Assembly (NCBI GenBank): GCA_011065235.1
Contig: JAAKFB010000021.1
Coordinates: 1-13,486, forward strand
Length of the DNA stretch: 13,486 bases
Origin: Chlamydiota bacterium
GTDB lineage: Bacteria; Chlamydiota; Chlamydiia; Chlamydiales; Rhabdochlamydiaceae
Direction of reading: 5' to 3'
Shown: positions 6,879 through 13,486 of the stretch, piece after piece
How the letters are laid out: the number at the start of each line of letters is the position of its first letter
How positions within the stretch are numbered: position 1 is the stretch's first letter
The notes under the pieces: model-generated
Told to the model about the DNA's origin: nothing
What the model saw: the letters and a program-made list of their open reading frames with translations, nothing else
Databases searched by the model: none
Position numbers and translations under genes: made by a program

Positions 6879-8842
6879 AGAGGATTTTTCTGTTCAAAGG
6901 GGACTAAATCTTCCGCTTTTTCCTCTTTTAATGTCAATACCACTCGATTTGCTCGGTCCAGGCATTTGAGAGCCTCTGCAGAACTAGCTCCTTGTTCACA
7001 CGCAAGGATGCAGGCCTCTTTTCCTGAGTCTTCAAGGACCGCTGCGAGCTTTTCTTGAAATGCTCCCCCTATAAGAGCAACCACATCACCCGTCTGGATT
7101 TCTAGGGCAATGCGCTGGAGGGTTTTTGGCAAATCACGCAAATCCCCCATGATTTTGTGGCCGCGATCACGCAAATATTCCTCAGAAACTGGAAGGCCCC
7201 TTGCTGCTGCGACCACAAGAATTGCGATAAAGTAGAATACGCCTCCAAAAATCCCACCCATCGACGAGATGAGGAAGAAATGAGAGGGATGCATTTGCAG
7301 CGGAGCATCGGCAGCATCGAGAGGTTTTGACTCGATGTGAAAAAGATGATGATTGATCACCTTGGATTCACTCAACTGGGTCAATCCCTCAATAATTTGT
7401 AAAATCAATTCTTTTTTTAATTTGAGCTGACTTTCCAAGCGCCACTTTTCGGGAAGTCCATCCATTTTCGACTCGAGTTCCGTAATTTTTTGATCAATAT
7501 TGTCTTTTTCCTGATCCATCAACCTCATCACAGTCTGGCCGAGGCCTCCCATTTTCGCCTCGACGAGATCTATTTGGAGATGCAAAAAATCGATTTTCTT
7601 ATTGATGTGCTCGCGCAAGAACTCTTTTTGCATCGCGAGCTCTTCATTCAAAAGGCGCAGTTCTTTTCCACTCCGCTGTTCTTTATCGGCAACTTGAAAC
7701 GAGAGCTCTGTTCCTCGTTGGATGAGCTTTTGGCTCACTTCATCTATGAGTACTGAGCTAAGCGCGCTCAGCTCCATATCTTGACAGAGTGCATCGAGCT
7801 GTTTGATTTTCAAAGAGAGTTGATCTCGCTCATGAACATACTCTCCATGCAATCGATTTGCCATTTCCAAATTCATTCCATCGAATTCCTCTGTTTGCCC
7901 TCCGACGGCTGGCAACTGGAGAGAGGCTTCTAATTGAGGGCGTTTCCACCGTTTTTGCTCAATATCGAGCTGATGTCTTTGCGCGGTGTATTTTTCTTTG
8001 GGCTCGACAAGAAGCTCCAATTCTTGTGTGAGACCCATCACATTGGTGTTTTGCAAATAGGCAACATGGGCGTCGAGTGCATGATCGAAATCGCGGCCGA
8101 GCTGTTTCTGTCTTTTTTCCAGATAGGCGATTTGCTGATTTGCCAATATTTCGTGCTCTTGGAGCAATTGATCTTGGTATTGGCGCATCAATCCATCTAA
8201 TATTCCAATTGCCGTTTCTCTTTGGGGGTGCCTGCACCGAAGCAAAAGAATAGTGTGATCAAGACGACTGGGTTTGATTCTCAATCTTTTTTGCAGCTTG
8301 GCCACAGCGTCTCTTTTTGCAAGGATCTGAAAAGCCACCGGTTTTTTCACAGCCGGCATCTGACTTAAAGTCCACGATCCATTTTCGAGACGGACGGCAT
8401 CCCCTACCCTTCCCGTTGCCACACAGGTTTTGTTCTCATCGAGAACTTCAAATGTCTCCTCCGAAATCGGACGCACCCAAAAGGTTCCCGCACCTGCAGA
8501 AACATGGCGAAAAACAAAGTTCCTTTTCACAGGTTGCATCTGCAACCCCATCTCTTCGACCACTTTTCCAAGAAGAGATTTGGACTGCATCACGCAAGCA
8601 GCAGAGGTTTCCTCTGGCGTCATCCGAAATGATTTAAGGATCGATTGCAAAGACGAGGCCTCTTCTCCTTGACTTTGAGCTTGTTTGAAGCTCGCTTCCG
8701 CACGATAGCCAGGCTCTACAAGGATCCACATGAGGACAAACGCAAGCACAAAACATACTCCGCTGGCAATTGCCACGCGCATTATATTTTTTCGAAAAAA
8801 GCGGATGATTTCAGACAGATAAATGACCCGCTCAGAACTCAT
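6860..8842 (-). CDS. Wzz/GumC-type polysaccharide co-polymerase with degenerate kinase tail
   Basis: Proteins of this family sit in the inner membrane and control chain length and export of polysaccharides, usually with a Wza-type outer-membrane partner. The 660-residue product has a membrane helix at about 21-42 (V-A-I-A-S-G-V-C-F-V-L-A-F-V-L), a long periplasmic region with extensive predicted coiled coil (about 225-505), and a second helix at about 522-546. About 110 cytoplasmic residues follow. There, V-V-A-L-I-G-G-A-F-Q-E-K598-L resembles a decayed Walker A of the tyrosine autokinase fold. It lacks the G before K, and no Walker B motif or Tyr-rich tail is evident. Kinase activity is therefore unlikely. 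The start overlaps the wza-like stop by ATGA, and the 3' end overlaps uxs. The family is clear from architecture; the exact substrate is unknown. Confidence 0.82.
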   Translation of the reverse strand: MSSERVIYLSEIIRFFRKNIMRVAIASGVCFVLAFVLMWILVEPGYRAEASFKQAQSQGEEASSLQSILKSFRMTPEETSAACVMQSKSLLGKVVEEMGLQMQPVKRNFVFRHVSAGAGTFWVRPISEETFEVLDENKTCVATGRVGDAVRLENGSWTLSQMPAVKKPVAFQILAKRDAVAKLQKRLRIKPSRLDHTILLLRCRHPQRETAIGILDGLMRQYQDQLLQEHEILANQQIAYLEKRQKQLGRDFDHALDAHVAYLQNTNVMGLTQELELLVEPKEKYTAQRHQLDIEQKRWKRPQLEASLQLPAVGGQTEEFDGMNLEMANRLHGEYVHERDQLSLKIKQLDALCQDMELSALSSVLIDEVSQKLIQRGTELSFQVADKEQRSGKELRLLNEELAMQKEFLREHINKKIDFLHLQIDLVEAKMGGLGQTVMRLMDQEKDNIDQKITELESKMDGLPEKWRLESQLKLKKELILQIIEGLTQLSESKVINHHLFHIESKPLDAADAPLQMHPSHFFLISSMGGIFGGVFYFIAILVVAAARGLPVSEEYLRDRGHKIMGDLRDLPKTLQRIALEIQTGDVVALIGGAFQEKLAAVLEDSGKEACILACEQGASSAEALKCLDRANRVVLTLKEEKAEDLVPFEQKNPLCVLTK

Positions 8843-9885
8843 GGAAGTACAATTCCCACATTTTTAGAGCCGCGCAAGATGAGATCTAGGCCCACCAAAG
8901 TCGGCAAGATTTGATTGACAGAGCGATCCCACTCGGTGAGTGGCGTTGAGGCGACATAGACAATGTCTCCAGGAATCAGTAAAAGAGACACGCTCGGAAG
9001 ACGCACCACATGCTCCCAATTGAGAGTGTAAATTTTTGGATGGACGATGTTGCCTCGGATAACTTGGATGTAGCGCTTGTCTCCCGTGATGGGAATGCCC
9101 CCTGCCTCTGCAAGCGCTTGGCGCAGCGTCATGAATCCGTTGGGAAGATCGATCACCCGTTGCTTGTTCACCTCACCCAAAACCATCAAGTTCGATGCCG
9201 CCTGATCGGCGATGTAAATTTTATCGCCTCCACGCATGACAATGTTTTGATCCATGTCCCCTTCTTTGACCAATTTGTAAAGATCGACGGGCAACAAATG
9301 CCCCTGCCTTACGACATAACTTTTAAAAAAATTGGCACAATGGGGAACTTTGGCAAGAGCGAGCACCTCAAACAACCGGATCTGCCCATCTACGGGAATA
9401 ATCGGCCTCTCGACAAGCCCCATCAATTCGACTTTGCGAGATTCTCTCTCTTTGTAACTTAAAAACACTTCTACATCGCGGATCTCTTTTTGGTAGGCGC
9501 ATTCAATTTTTTCCTTGGCTTCTGTTGGCGTCAACCCTTCCACCATGACCGGCGCCAAATCGGGCAAATGAATTTTTCCATCCATGACCCGATAGCCCAC
9601 ATTTTGCCCAATGGCCGACACCGCAGCTGCGAGATCGCCCCGCGTTGGGTGATGGACGGCAATATGGAGCAAATCTCCGTCGTGAATCACGTCAAGATAT
9701 TCTTCGAGAAGCTCCTCATCGAGACATTCATGGCACTTCCCTTCCATTTCCAAAATCGCAAACTTTCCCTCTTGGACCTGGTAGGAATCGATGACGAAAT
9801 CATCGGCACCGCACACATCGCATCCCTTGTAGGGGGGATTCGTACAGCTTGCCGCGAAAAAAAGAAGAAGAATCAAAAATCTCAT
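8839..9885 (-). CDS. Wza/GumB-type polysaccharide export lipoprotein
   Basis: This is predicted to be the outer-membrane or periplasm-spanning channel for polysaccharide export. The 348-residue product has a lipoprotein signal peptide with the modified cysteine at C14 (FFAASC). A Poly_export domain follows at about 60-145 (I-H-D-G-D-L-L-H-I-A-V and G-K-I-H-L-P-D-L...G-L-T-P-T-E-A). Two SLBB-like repeats occupy about 150-225 and 232-312, each ending in a G-D-x-I-Y-(I/V)-A motif. A C-terminal amphipathic segment (about 314-338) could form the membrane-spanning helix as in Wza. Unusually, C22-x-x-C25 and C51-x-x-C54 lie between the lipobox and the export domain. It is the first gene of the leftward operon and its stop overlaps the wzz-like start. 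The ATG is only 18 bp from the divergent epimerase gene. Confidence 0.87.
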   Translation of the reverse strand: MRFLILLLFFAASCTNPPYKGCDVCGADDFVIDSYQVQEGKFAILEMEGKCHECLDEELLEEYLDVIHDGDLLHIAVHHPTRGDLAAAVSAIGQNVGYRVMDGKIHLPDLAPVMVEGLTPTEAKEKIECAYQKEIRDVEVFLSYKERESRKVELMGLVERPIIPVDGQIRLFEVLALAKVPHCANFFKSYVVRQGHLLPVDLYKLVKEGDMDQNIVMRGGDKIYIADQAASNLMVLGEVNKQRVIDLPNGFMTLRQALAEAGGIPITGDKRYIQVIRGNIVHPKIYTLNWEHVVRLPSVSLLLIPGDIVYVASTPLTEWDRSVNQILPTLVGLDLILRGSKNVGIVLP

Positions 9886-9903
9886 AGCCCTATACTATAG
9901 AAC
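9886..9903. promoter_or_regulatory. Compact bidirectional promoter between the two glycan operons
   Basis: Only 18 bp separate the two divergent ATG codons. The gap contains TATACTATAG (9891-9900), which offers TATACT as a -10 for the rightward operon and TATAGT (9899-9894) as a -10 for the leftward one. Initiation about 7 nt downstream would give leaderless or nearly leaderless mRNAs in both directions. The overlapping boxes mean two polymerases could not bind at once. No good -35 hexamer sits 17 bp from either box; both would lie inside coding sequence. Placement is therefore inference from geometry and the -10 matches. Confidence 0.45.
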
Positions 9904-10857
9904 ATGGCTAATTCTCGTAAAAGAATCTTGATTACTGGCATTGCCGGCTTCATCGGTTTTCATCTAGCTAAAAAACTTCTCGCAAGAGAGGACATGGTCG
10001 TCGGCTGCGACAATTTCAATCCCTACTACGATCCGGCTCTCAAAAAAGAGCGCGCTGCACTCCTTCCCGAAGTGCTCCACTGCGACATCAACGACGAACA
10101 AACACTTGAGACCTACGTCGAAAAACATCAGATCACCCACCTCGTCCACCTCGCAGCTCAAGCAGGTGTCCGCTACATCATCACCCACCCTGAAAAATAC
10201 CAAGAGACCAATTCTAATGGATTTTTTCATATTCTCGAAATTCTCCGACGCCGCCCCCACATCAAATTCACCTTTGCCTCCTCCTCCTCGGTCTATGGGC
10301 TGAACAAAAAAATCCCCTTCTCAGAAAATGATGTGACCGACTCCCCCGCAAATTTTTACGGTGCGACAAAAAAGAGCAATGAACTCATGGCTCATGCCTA
10401 CCACAATCTCTATGGCATTGCGACAACAGCTCTGAGGTTCTTCACTGTTTATGGACCCTTTGGAAGACCTGATATGGCCTACTATTCTTTCACAAAAGCC
10501 ATTCGAGAAGAAAAGCCCATCAGACTCTTCAATCACGGCAACATGAAAAGAGATTTTACCTACATCGACGACATCATTGATGGAATCATCGCCGCCATCG
10601 ATTATGAAGCTGCCTTCGAAGTATTCAATCTTGGCAATAACCGCCCCGAAGAGCTGCGCAAAATGATCCAGATCATTGAAGATTTCACACAAAAAAAAGC
10701 GATTCTCGAAATGCTTCCAATGCCTCAAGGCGAAATTCAAATCACGTATGCCGATATCACCAAAGCACAAAAAATTCTTGGATTTTCACCCAAAATATCA
10801 CTCGAAGACGGCATGCAACGTTTTCTCGAGTGGTCCACCTCATGTAGCCTATGTTGA
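9904..10857 (+). CDS. UDP-glucuronate 4-epimerase
   Basis: This cytoplasmic NAD-dependent enzyme interconverts UDP-glucuronate and UDP-galacturonate. The 317-residue product has the Rossmann motif T-G12-I-A-G15-F-I-G18 and the D-N-F-N-P-Y-Y-D block (36-43) typical of glucuronate epimerases. It also has H-L-A-A-Q-A-G-V-R-Y (82-91), a serine run before V-Y-G (126-132), the catalytic Y152-G-A-T-K156, and R-F-F-T-V-Y-G-P-F-G-R-P-D-M-A (178-192). R-D-F-T-Y-I-D-D-I (216-224) follows. The start is fixed by the Rossmann motif. It is first in the rightward operon and overlaps the next gene by 7 nt. GalE-type glucose epimerase activity is less likely given the N-P-Y-Y-D and A-G-V-R-Y signatures. UDP-glucuronate must come from a dehydrogenase outside the window. 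Confidence 0.9.
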   Translation: MANSRKRILITGIAGFIGFHLAKKLLAREDMVVGCDNFNPYYDPALKKERAALLPEVLHCDINDEQTLETYVEKHQITHLVHLAAQAGVRYIITHPEKYQETNSNGFFHILEILRRRPHIKFTFASSSSVYGLNKKIPFSENDVTDSPANFYGATKKSNELMAHAYHNLYGIATTALRFFTVYGPFGRPDMAYYSFTKAIREEKPIRLFNHGNMKRDFTYIDDIIDGIIAAIDYEAAFEVFNLGNNRPEELRKMIQIIEDFTQKKAILEMLPMPQGEIQITYADITKAQKILGFSPKISLEDGMQRFLEWSTSCSLC

Positions 10858-11954
10858 CATCCCTACTAGAGAGAAGTTCCTGGTTCATTTATAAAGTGGG
10901 CATGCCCCTTGTCTATTTTTATCACCTGCTCATCGCCAGCGTATTTTTGAACACCGCTGCAGAAGATGCGCAAGGCCTTGAAAAACTCGCCAACACTGCA
11001 CTGATCCCCATGCAATATTTTTTTGAGGGAAAAACAGCGATCCCCACTCCAGACGGCACCTACACCTTTGAGCGACGTTTCGATTACGACCACCATTTTT
11101 TTGCTAAAACCGCAGCTTCCACCGTCGCCCTTCCTTTTAGTCTCGTCATTGGCTCGACCCTAAAATCTCTTTCCTACCTCTCTCCCTCCACCAAGGAACG
11201 GGCTGCACATATCTACGCTGCAGCCCACTCGACAAACGTCAGTTCCAACCTCGATTATTACCAGTCGATTGGCATGCAAGTGGAAGATTATCGCGATGCC
11301 CCCCTCATCGATCCGCCTAGATGGGAGCGCCAAGCTGGCGCAGAAAATCAACTCCTCGGCGATGTCGAAGCTCTCCAAGAAATCGTCCGGATCCTCTCGA
11401 AGCACAACATCCCCTTTTGGATCGATTGCGGCTCGTGCCTTGGCGCCTATCAATACGGTGGCGCGATTCCCGGTGACTGGGACATCGACGTTGCCGTGCT
11501 TGTACCTGATTTTGAAAATGTCAAAAATGCGTTGCAAGAGCTCGATCCGAAAAAATTCATCGTGCAAGATTGGTCGGGGCGTGCTAATCCCAAAACGTAT
11601 CTCAAAGTCTACATCCATGAGACCGGCGGAATGATCGATCTCTATCACTTTGCCGTTGATGCAGAAAAAACCGAAATCCACACCCTATTTTCTAATGAGC
11701 ACAACATATTCTCACCGACCGACTGGAAAGAGAGAGAAAAGCGCTACACCGTCCCCATGGCTTTTTCCACCGTGTTTCCCTTAAAAAAAGCCCTCTTCGA
11801 AGGCATTGAAGTTCCCGTCCCCGCCCAAACCGAGCACTATCTCCAAGCGTTCTACGGAGAAAACCTCGCCCCTGCACGCGTCTACAGCGAGATTACAGGC
11901 AATTACGAAAAAGATCTCTCACATCCCTATTGGAAAACCCCCCATGCGCATTAA
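10851..11954 (+). CDS. Membrane-anchored LicD-family protein
   Basis: LicD-family proteins have a nucleotidyltransferase fold; several transfer phosphocholine or similar phospho-groups to surface glycans. In this 367-residue protein the LicD-like domain starts at about 170. G194-S-C-L-G-A-Y-Q-Y-G-G-A-I-P-G is followed by D209-W-D211-I-D213, matching the usual G-(T/S)-x-L-G...P-W-D-D-D-x-D metal-binding motif. Later come L-K-V-Y-I-H and M-I-D-L-Y-H, and the C-terminal Y-L-Q-A-F-Y-G typical of the family. The first 150 residues are different: hydrophobic segments at about 13-34 and 87-110, and an L-P-F-S...E-R-A-x-H region resembling the small protein beside pbpB. It overlaps the epimerase by 7 nt and the PagL gene by 11 nt. 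The substrate is unknown. Confidence 0.82.
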   Translation: MLTSLLERSSWFIYKVGMPLVYFYHLLIASVFLNTAAEDAQGLEKLANTALIPMQYFFEGKTAIPTPDGTYTFERRFDYDHHFFAKTAASTVALPFSLVIGSTLKSLSYLSPSTKERAAHIYAAAHSTNVSSNLDYYQSIGMQVEDYRDAPLIDPPRWERQAGAENQLLGDVEALQEIVRILSKHNIPFWIDCGSCLGAYQYGGAIPGDWDIDVAVLVPDFENVKNALQELDPKKFIVQDWSGRANPKTYLKVYIHETGGMIDLYHFAVDAEKTEIHTLFSNEHNIFSPTDWKEREKRYTVPMAFSTVFPLKKALFEGIEVPVPAQTEHYLQAFYGENLAPARVYSEITGNYEKDLSHPYWKTPHAH

Positions 11955-12420
11955 GCTTCTCCTCCTCCTCCTTCTCCCCTCTTTTTTATGCGCCAATGAT
12001 TGCCGTCCGGGACTCCTCTCTCTCGGTGTTGGGACTTGGGATACTCTCCGTCCACGCGAGCGGATGCTCCAATTTCAAGCGGAGTATAAATGGAGTGCTT
12101 CTTGGCATGGAATCCAGCCCCTTGCGTGTCTGATGTTCACAGAAAAAGGGTCGGTCTATTTTTGCTTTGGTGCTTGCTACGATATCTATTTGTGGAAACA
12201 CCTCGTGCTCACACCCAGCTTTGCGCCGGGAGTCTACTTTAAAAACGGCGGAAAAGAGCTCGGCTATCCACTCGAGTTTCGCTCCTCAATTGCCCTTGCG
12301 GGGGAGTTCCGCAACTGCAATCGCCTCGGCGTGCAGTTCTACCACATCTCCAATGCGAGCCTCGGCTTCAAGAATCCCGGCGAAGAATCGCTTGTAGTCT
12401 TCTACGGCATCGCCTTCTGA
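11944..12420 (+). CDS. pagL: PagL-type lipid A 3-O-deacylase
   Basis: PagL is an outer-membrane beta-barrel esterase that removes the 3-O-acyl chain of lipid A. The start at 11944 gives 158 residues with a clean signal peptide (MRIKLLLLLLLPSFLCA, likely cleaved before N-D). A start at 11806 in the same frame would bury the signal behind 46 polar residues overlapping licD, so it is rejected. The C-terminal H134-I-S136-N-A...N144-P-G-E-E148 reproduces the PagL catalytic motif, with Glu 12 residues after Ser as in known enzymes. Alternating hydrophobic strands and a terminal Phe fit a barrel inserted by BAM. It is last in the rightward operon, overlapping licD by 11 nt. This links LPS remodelling to the surface-glycan genes. 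Confidence 0.88.
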   Translation: MRIKLLLLLLLPSFLCANDCRPGLLSLGVGTWDTLRPRERMLQFQAEYKWSASWHGIQPLACLMFTEKGSVYFCFGACYDIYLWKHLVLTPSFAPGVYFKNGGKELGYPLEFRSSIALAGEFRNCNRLGVQFYHISNASLGFKNPGEESLVVFYGIAF

Positions 12421-12463
12421 TAACCACAAAGATGCTTCGAGAAAATGATTTCAGAGATTTTTA

Positions 12464-13486
12464 TTACGATAAGTTCTGGCAGGTGTAGAGAGCTTTTTGT
12501 TTGATTTCCCCTTCAGCTAGGGCGTTGATGTGAGAAGAAGCTAGCTTGAGTATTTTATCGATAAGAGCAGGGAAGTCACGGCGGTGCGCTTCTGCGATAG
12601 CGCAAATAGCTTCCATTATTAGAGGGAAGTTGTGAGGTTGAAAGCCTACAAAAGTAGGATGGATTTGGAAGGCGAATTCAATAAATTGATAGGCCTCCTG
12701 AATAGAAAATTTTGCAATTTCACAAGCTGCTAGGACGTATTGCGTTTTTATAGGGTGCTCTTTAGAAGCTGTTTGTAAAAGAGTAAGAGCTGCTTGGTAG
12801 TCTCCAAAACCCGCCTCTGCCTTAGCAAGATCAATGGAAAAATTTCTGCCACTTGATAATTCTGGATTTTTAGTAACCGTGCGAATCCGTTCTAAAATTT
12901 GATTCTTCACTTGCTCATTGAGCGAGTTGTAATATCTTGTCATTGATGAAACAGTATGGATGATTTCAATAAGGGCTTCTTGATTTTCATACTCATTTCT
13001 GATCTTTTGTTGTTCAATATAGGCCAAAGCTATGGTTTGATAAGACTCATTGGGGTCTGTTTGCTTTTGGGCTTTATTGCACAGATTTCTTATGAACTTT
13101 ACTGAAGGAGAATTTGAAAGGGGAATAAGCACATTAGCCTCTGCTTCTGCATAGTTTTCAATCCTTCTTCCAATAGATTCTGAGAGGTCTTTTTCTAATT
13201 CGTTACGTTTTGAAGGTGCTGTATTGAGTGCAATCGCTTTTCTTACGAGCTGATAAATCTGATTGCATCGAGCGATTTCAGCCTCTTTTTCGGCAATAAA
13301 ACAAAGTGTTGGAATAATCCTGCATTCGATCCTAGTATTGAATTTAGACATGTCAATTTCAGAGACATTTTTGAAAGTTTGGTATTTTTTTAGAGAGTCA
13401 ACAACCAATTCTGAGATTGCTAGGGCATAGGGTCTTTGTAAAGGGAGTGAAGTTTGGTTTCTAGCCGTCAAACTTGCCGAATCCAC
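12464..13486 (-). CDS. Unrecognised alpha-helical (TPR-like) protein, C-terminal part
   Basis: I do not recognise this protein. At least 340 codons read leftward to a TAA at 12466-12464. The first codon in the window is GTG, which may be a start or simply an internal valine; no Shine-Dalgarno sequence can be examined because the gene meets the window edge. The sequence is almost entirely predicted helix. Stretches such as A-G-F-G-D-Y-Q-A-A-L-T-L-L-Q-T-A near residue 227, followed by further Ala-rich helix pairs, suggest tetratricopeptide-like or other helical solenoid repeats. Chlamydiae encode many such proteins. There is no signal peptide or membrane helix in the visible part. Base composition is more AT-rich than the glycan island. 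It converges on pagL across 43 bp with no clear terminator. Confidence 0.75.
   Translation of the reverse strand: MDSASLTARNQTSLPLQRPYALAISELVVDSLKKYQTFKNVSEIDMSKFNTRIECRIIPTLCFIAEKEAEIARCNQIYQLVRKAIALNTAPSKRNELEKDLSESIGRRIENYAEAEANVLIPLSNSPSVKFIRNLCNKAQKQTDPNESYQTIALAYIEQQKIRNEYENQEALIEIIHTVSSMTRYYNSLNEQVKNQILERIRTVTKNPELSSGRNFSIDLAKAEAGFGDYQAALTLLQTASKEHPIKTQYVLAACEIAKFSIQEAYQFIEFAFQIHPTFVGFQPHNFPLIMEAICAIAEAHRRDFPALIDKILKLASSHINALAEGEIKQKALYTCQNLS

Noticed and set aside
11160..11681. Reverse-strand open frame opposite licD (173 codons)
   Set aside because: The sense frame carries the conserved LicD motif; the antisense product shows no family features.
11806..11943. In-frame upstream ATG extending the PagL gene by 46 residues
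   Set aside because: The extension is polar, overlaps licD and would mask a clean signal peptide that begins at the ATG at 11944.
12421..12463. Terminator in the convergent gap between pagL and the TPR-like gene
   Set aside because: No stem longer than a few bases followed by Ts could be found.
1..13486. CRISPR array or insertion-sequence transposase
   Set aside because: No regularly spaced direct repeats and no transposase-like reading frame were seen.

Overview
The window most likely comes from a Chlamydiae genome, probably an environmental 'chlamydia-like' lineage rather than Chlamydia itself. The main reason is the order tsf-rpsB, tRNA-Gly, then a very large class B penicillin-binding protein with a big insertion. 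In Chlamydia the rpsB-to-pbpB interval is the locus of the major porin gene ompA. Here that interval holds no porin. The genus is not determined; the assignment rests on recalled synteny and protein signatures, not on a database search.

Layout. (a) 1-1325, minus strand: the N-terminal part of EF-Ts (tsf), overlapping the end of ribosomal protein S2 (rpsB, TTG start). Upstream are a 159-bp element with perfect 23-bp terminal inverted repeats and then tRNA-Gly(UCC), whose 3' end lies 2 nt from that element. (b) 1400-4780, plus strand: the class B PBP (pbpB), followed 9 nt later by a small two-helix membrane protein. (c) 4782-5953: an AT-rich Fic/AMPylator gene on the minus strand, flanked by two copies of an approximately 36-bp dyad-containing repeat. 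One copy overlaps the fic promoter. (d) 5931-12420: a compact island of two divergent three-gene operons that start only 18 bp apart. The leftward operon encodes a Wza/GumB-type export lipoprotein, a Wzz/GumC-type co-polymerase with a decayed kinase tail, and UDP-glucuronate decarboxylase. The rightward operon encodes UDP-glucuronate 4-epimerase, a membrane-anchored LicD-family protein and a PagL-type lipid A 3-O-deacylase. Genes within each operon overlap. (e) 12464-13486, minus strand: the C-terminal part of an unrecognised alpha-helical (TPR-like) protein that runs off the window.

How they fit together. The island looks like a surface-glycan and LPS-modification module. Two enzymes draw on UDP-glucuronate, one toward UDP-xylose and one toward UDP-galacturonate. 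Wza and Wzz homologues suggest export or chain-length control of a polysaccharide. LicD and PagL homologues would decorate or remodel envelope glycans or lipid A. No UDP-glucose dehydrogenase, glycosyltransferase, flippase or polymerase is present in the window, so the pathway must be completed elsewhere or work differently. Such export machinery is unexpected in a phylum usually described as lacking a capsule, and this is the most interesting feature of the region. The fic cassette and its flanking repeats look like a later insertion at the end of the leftward operon.
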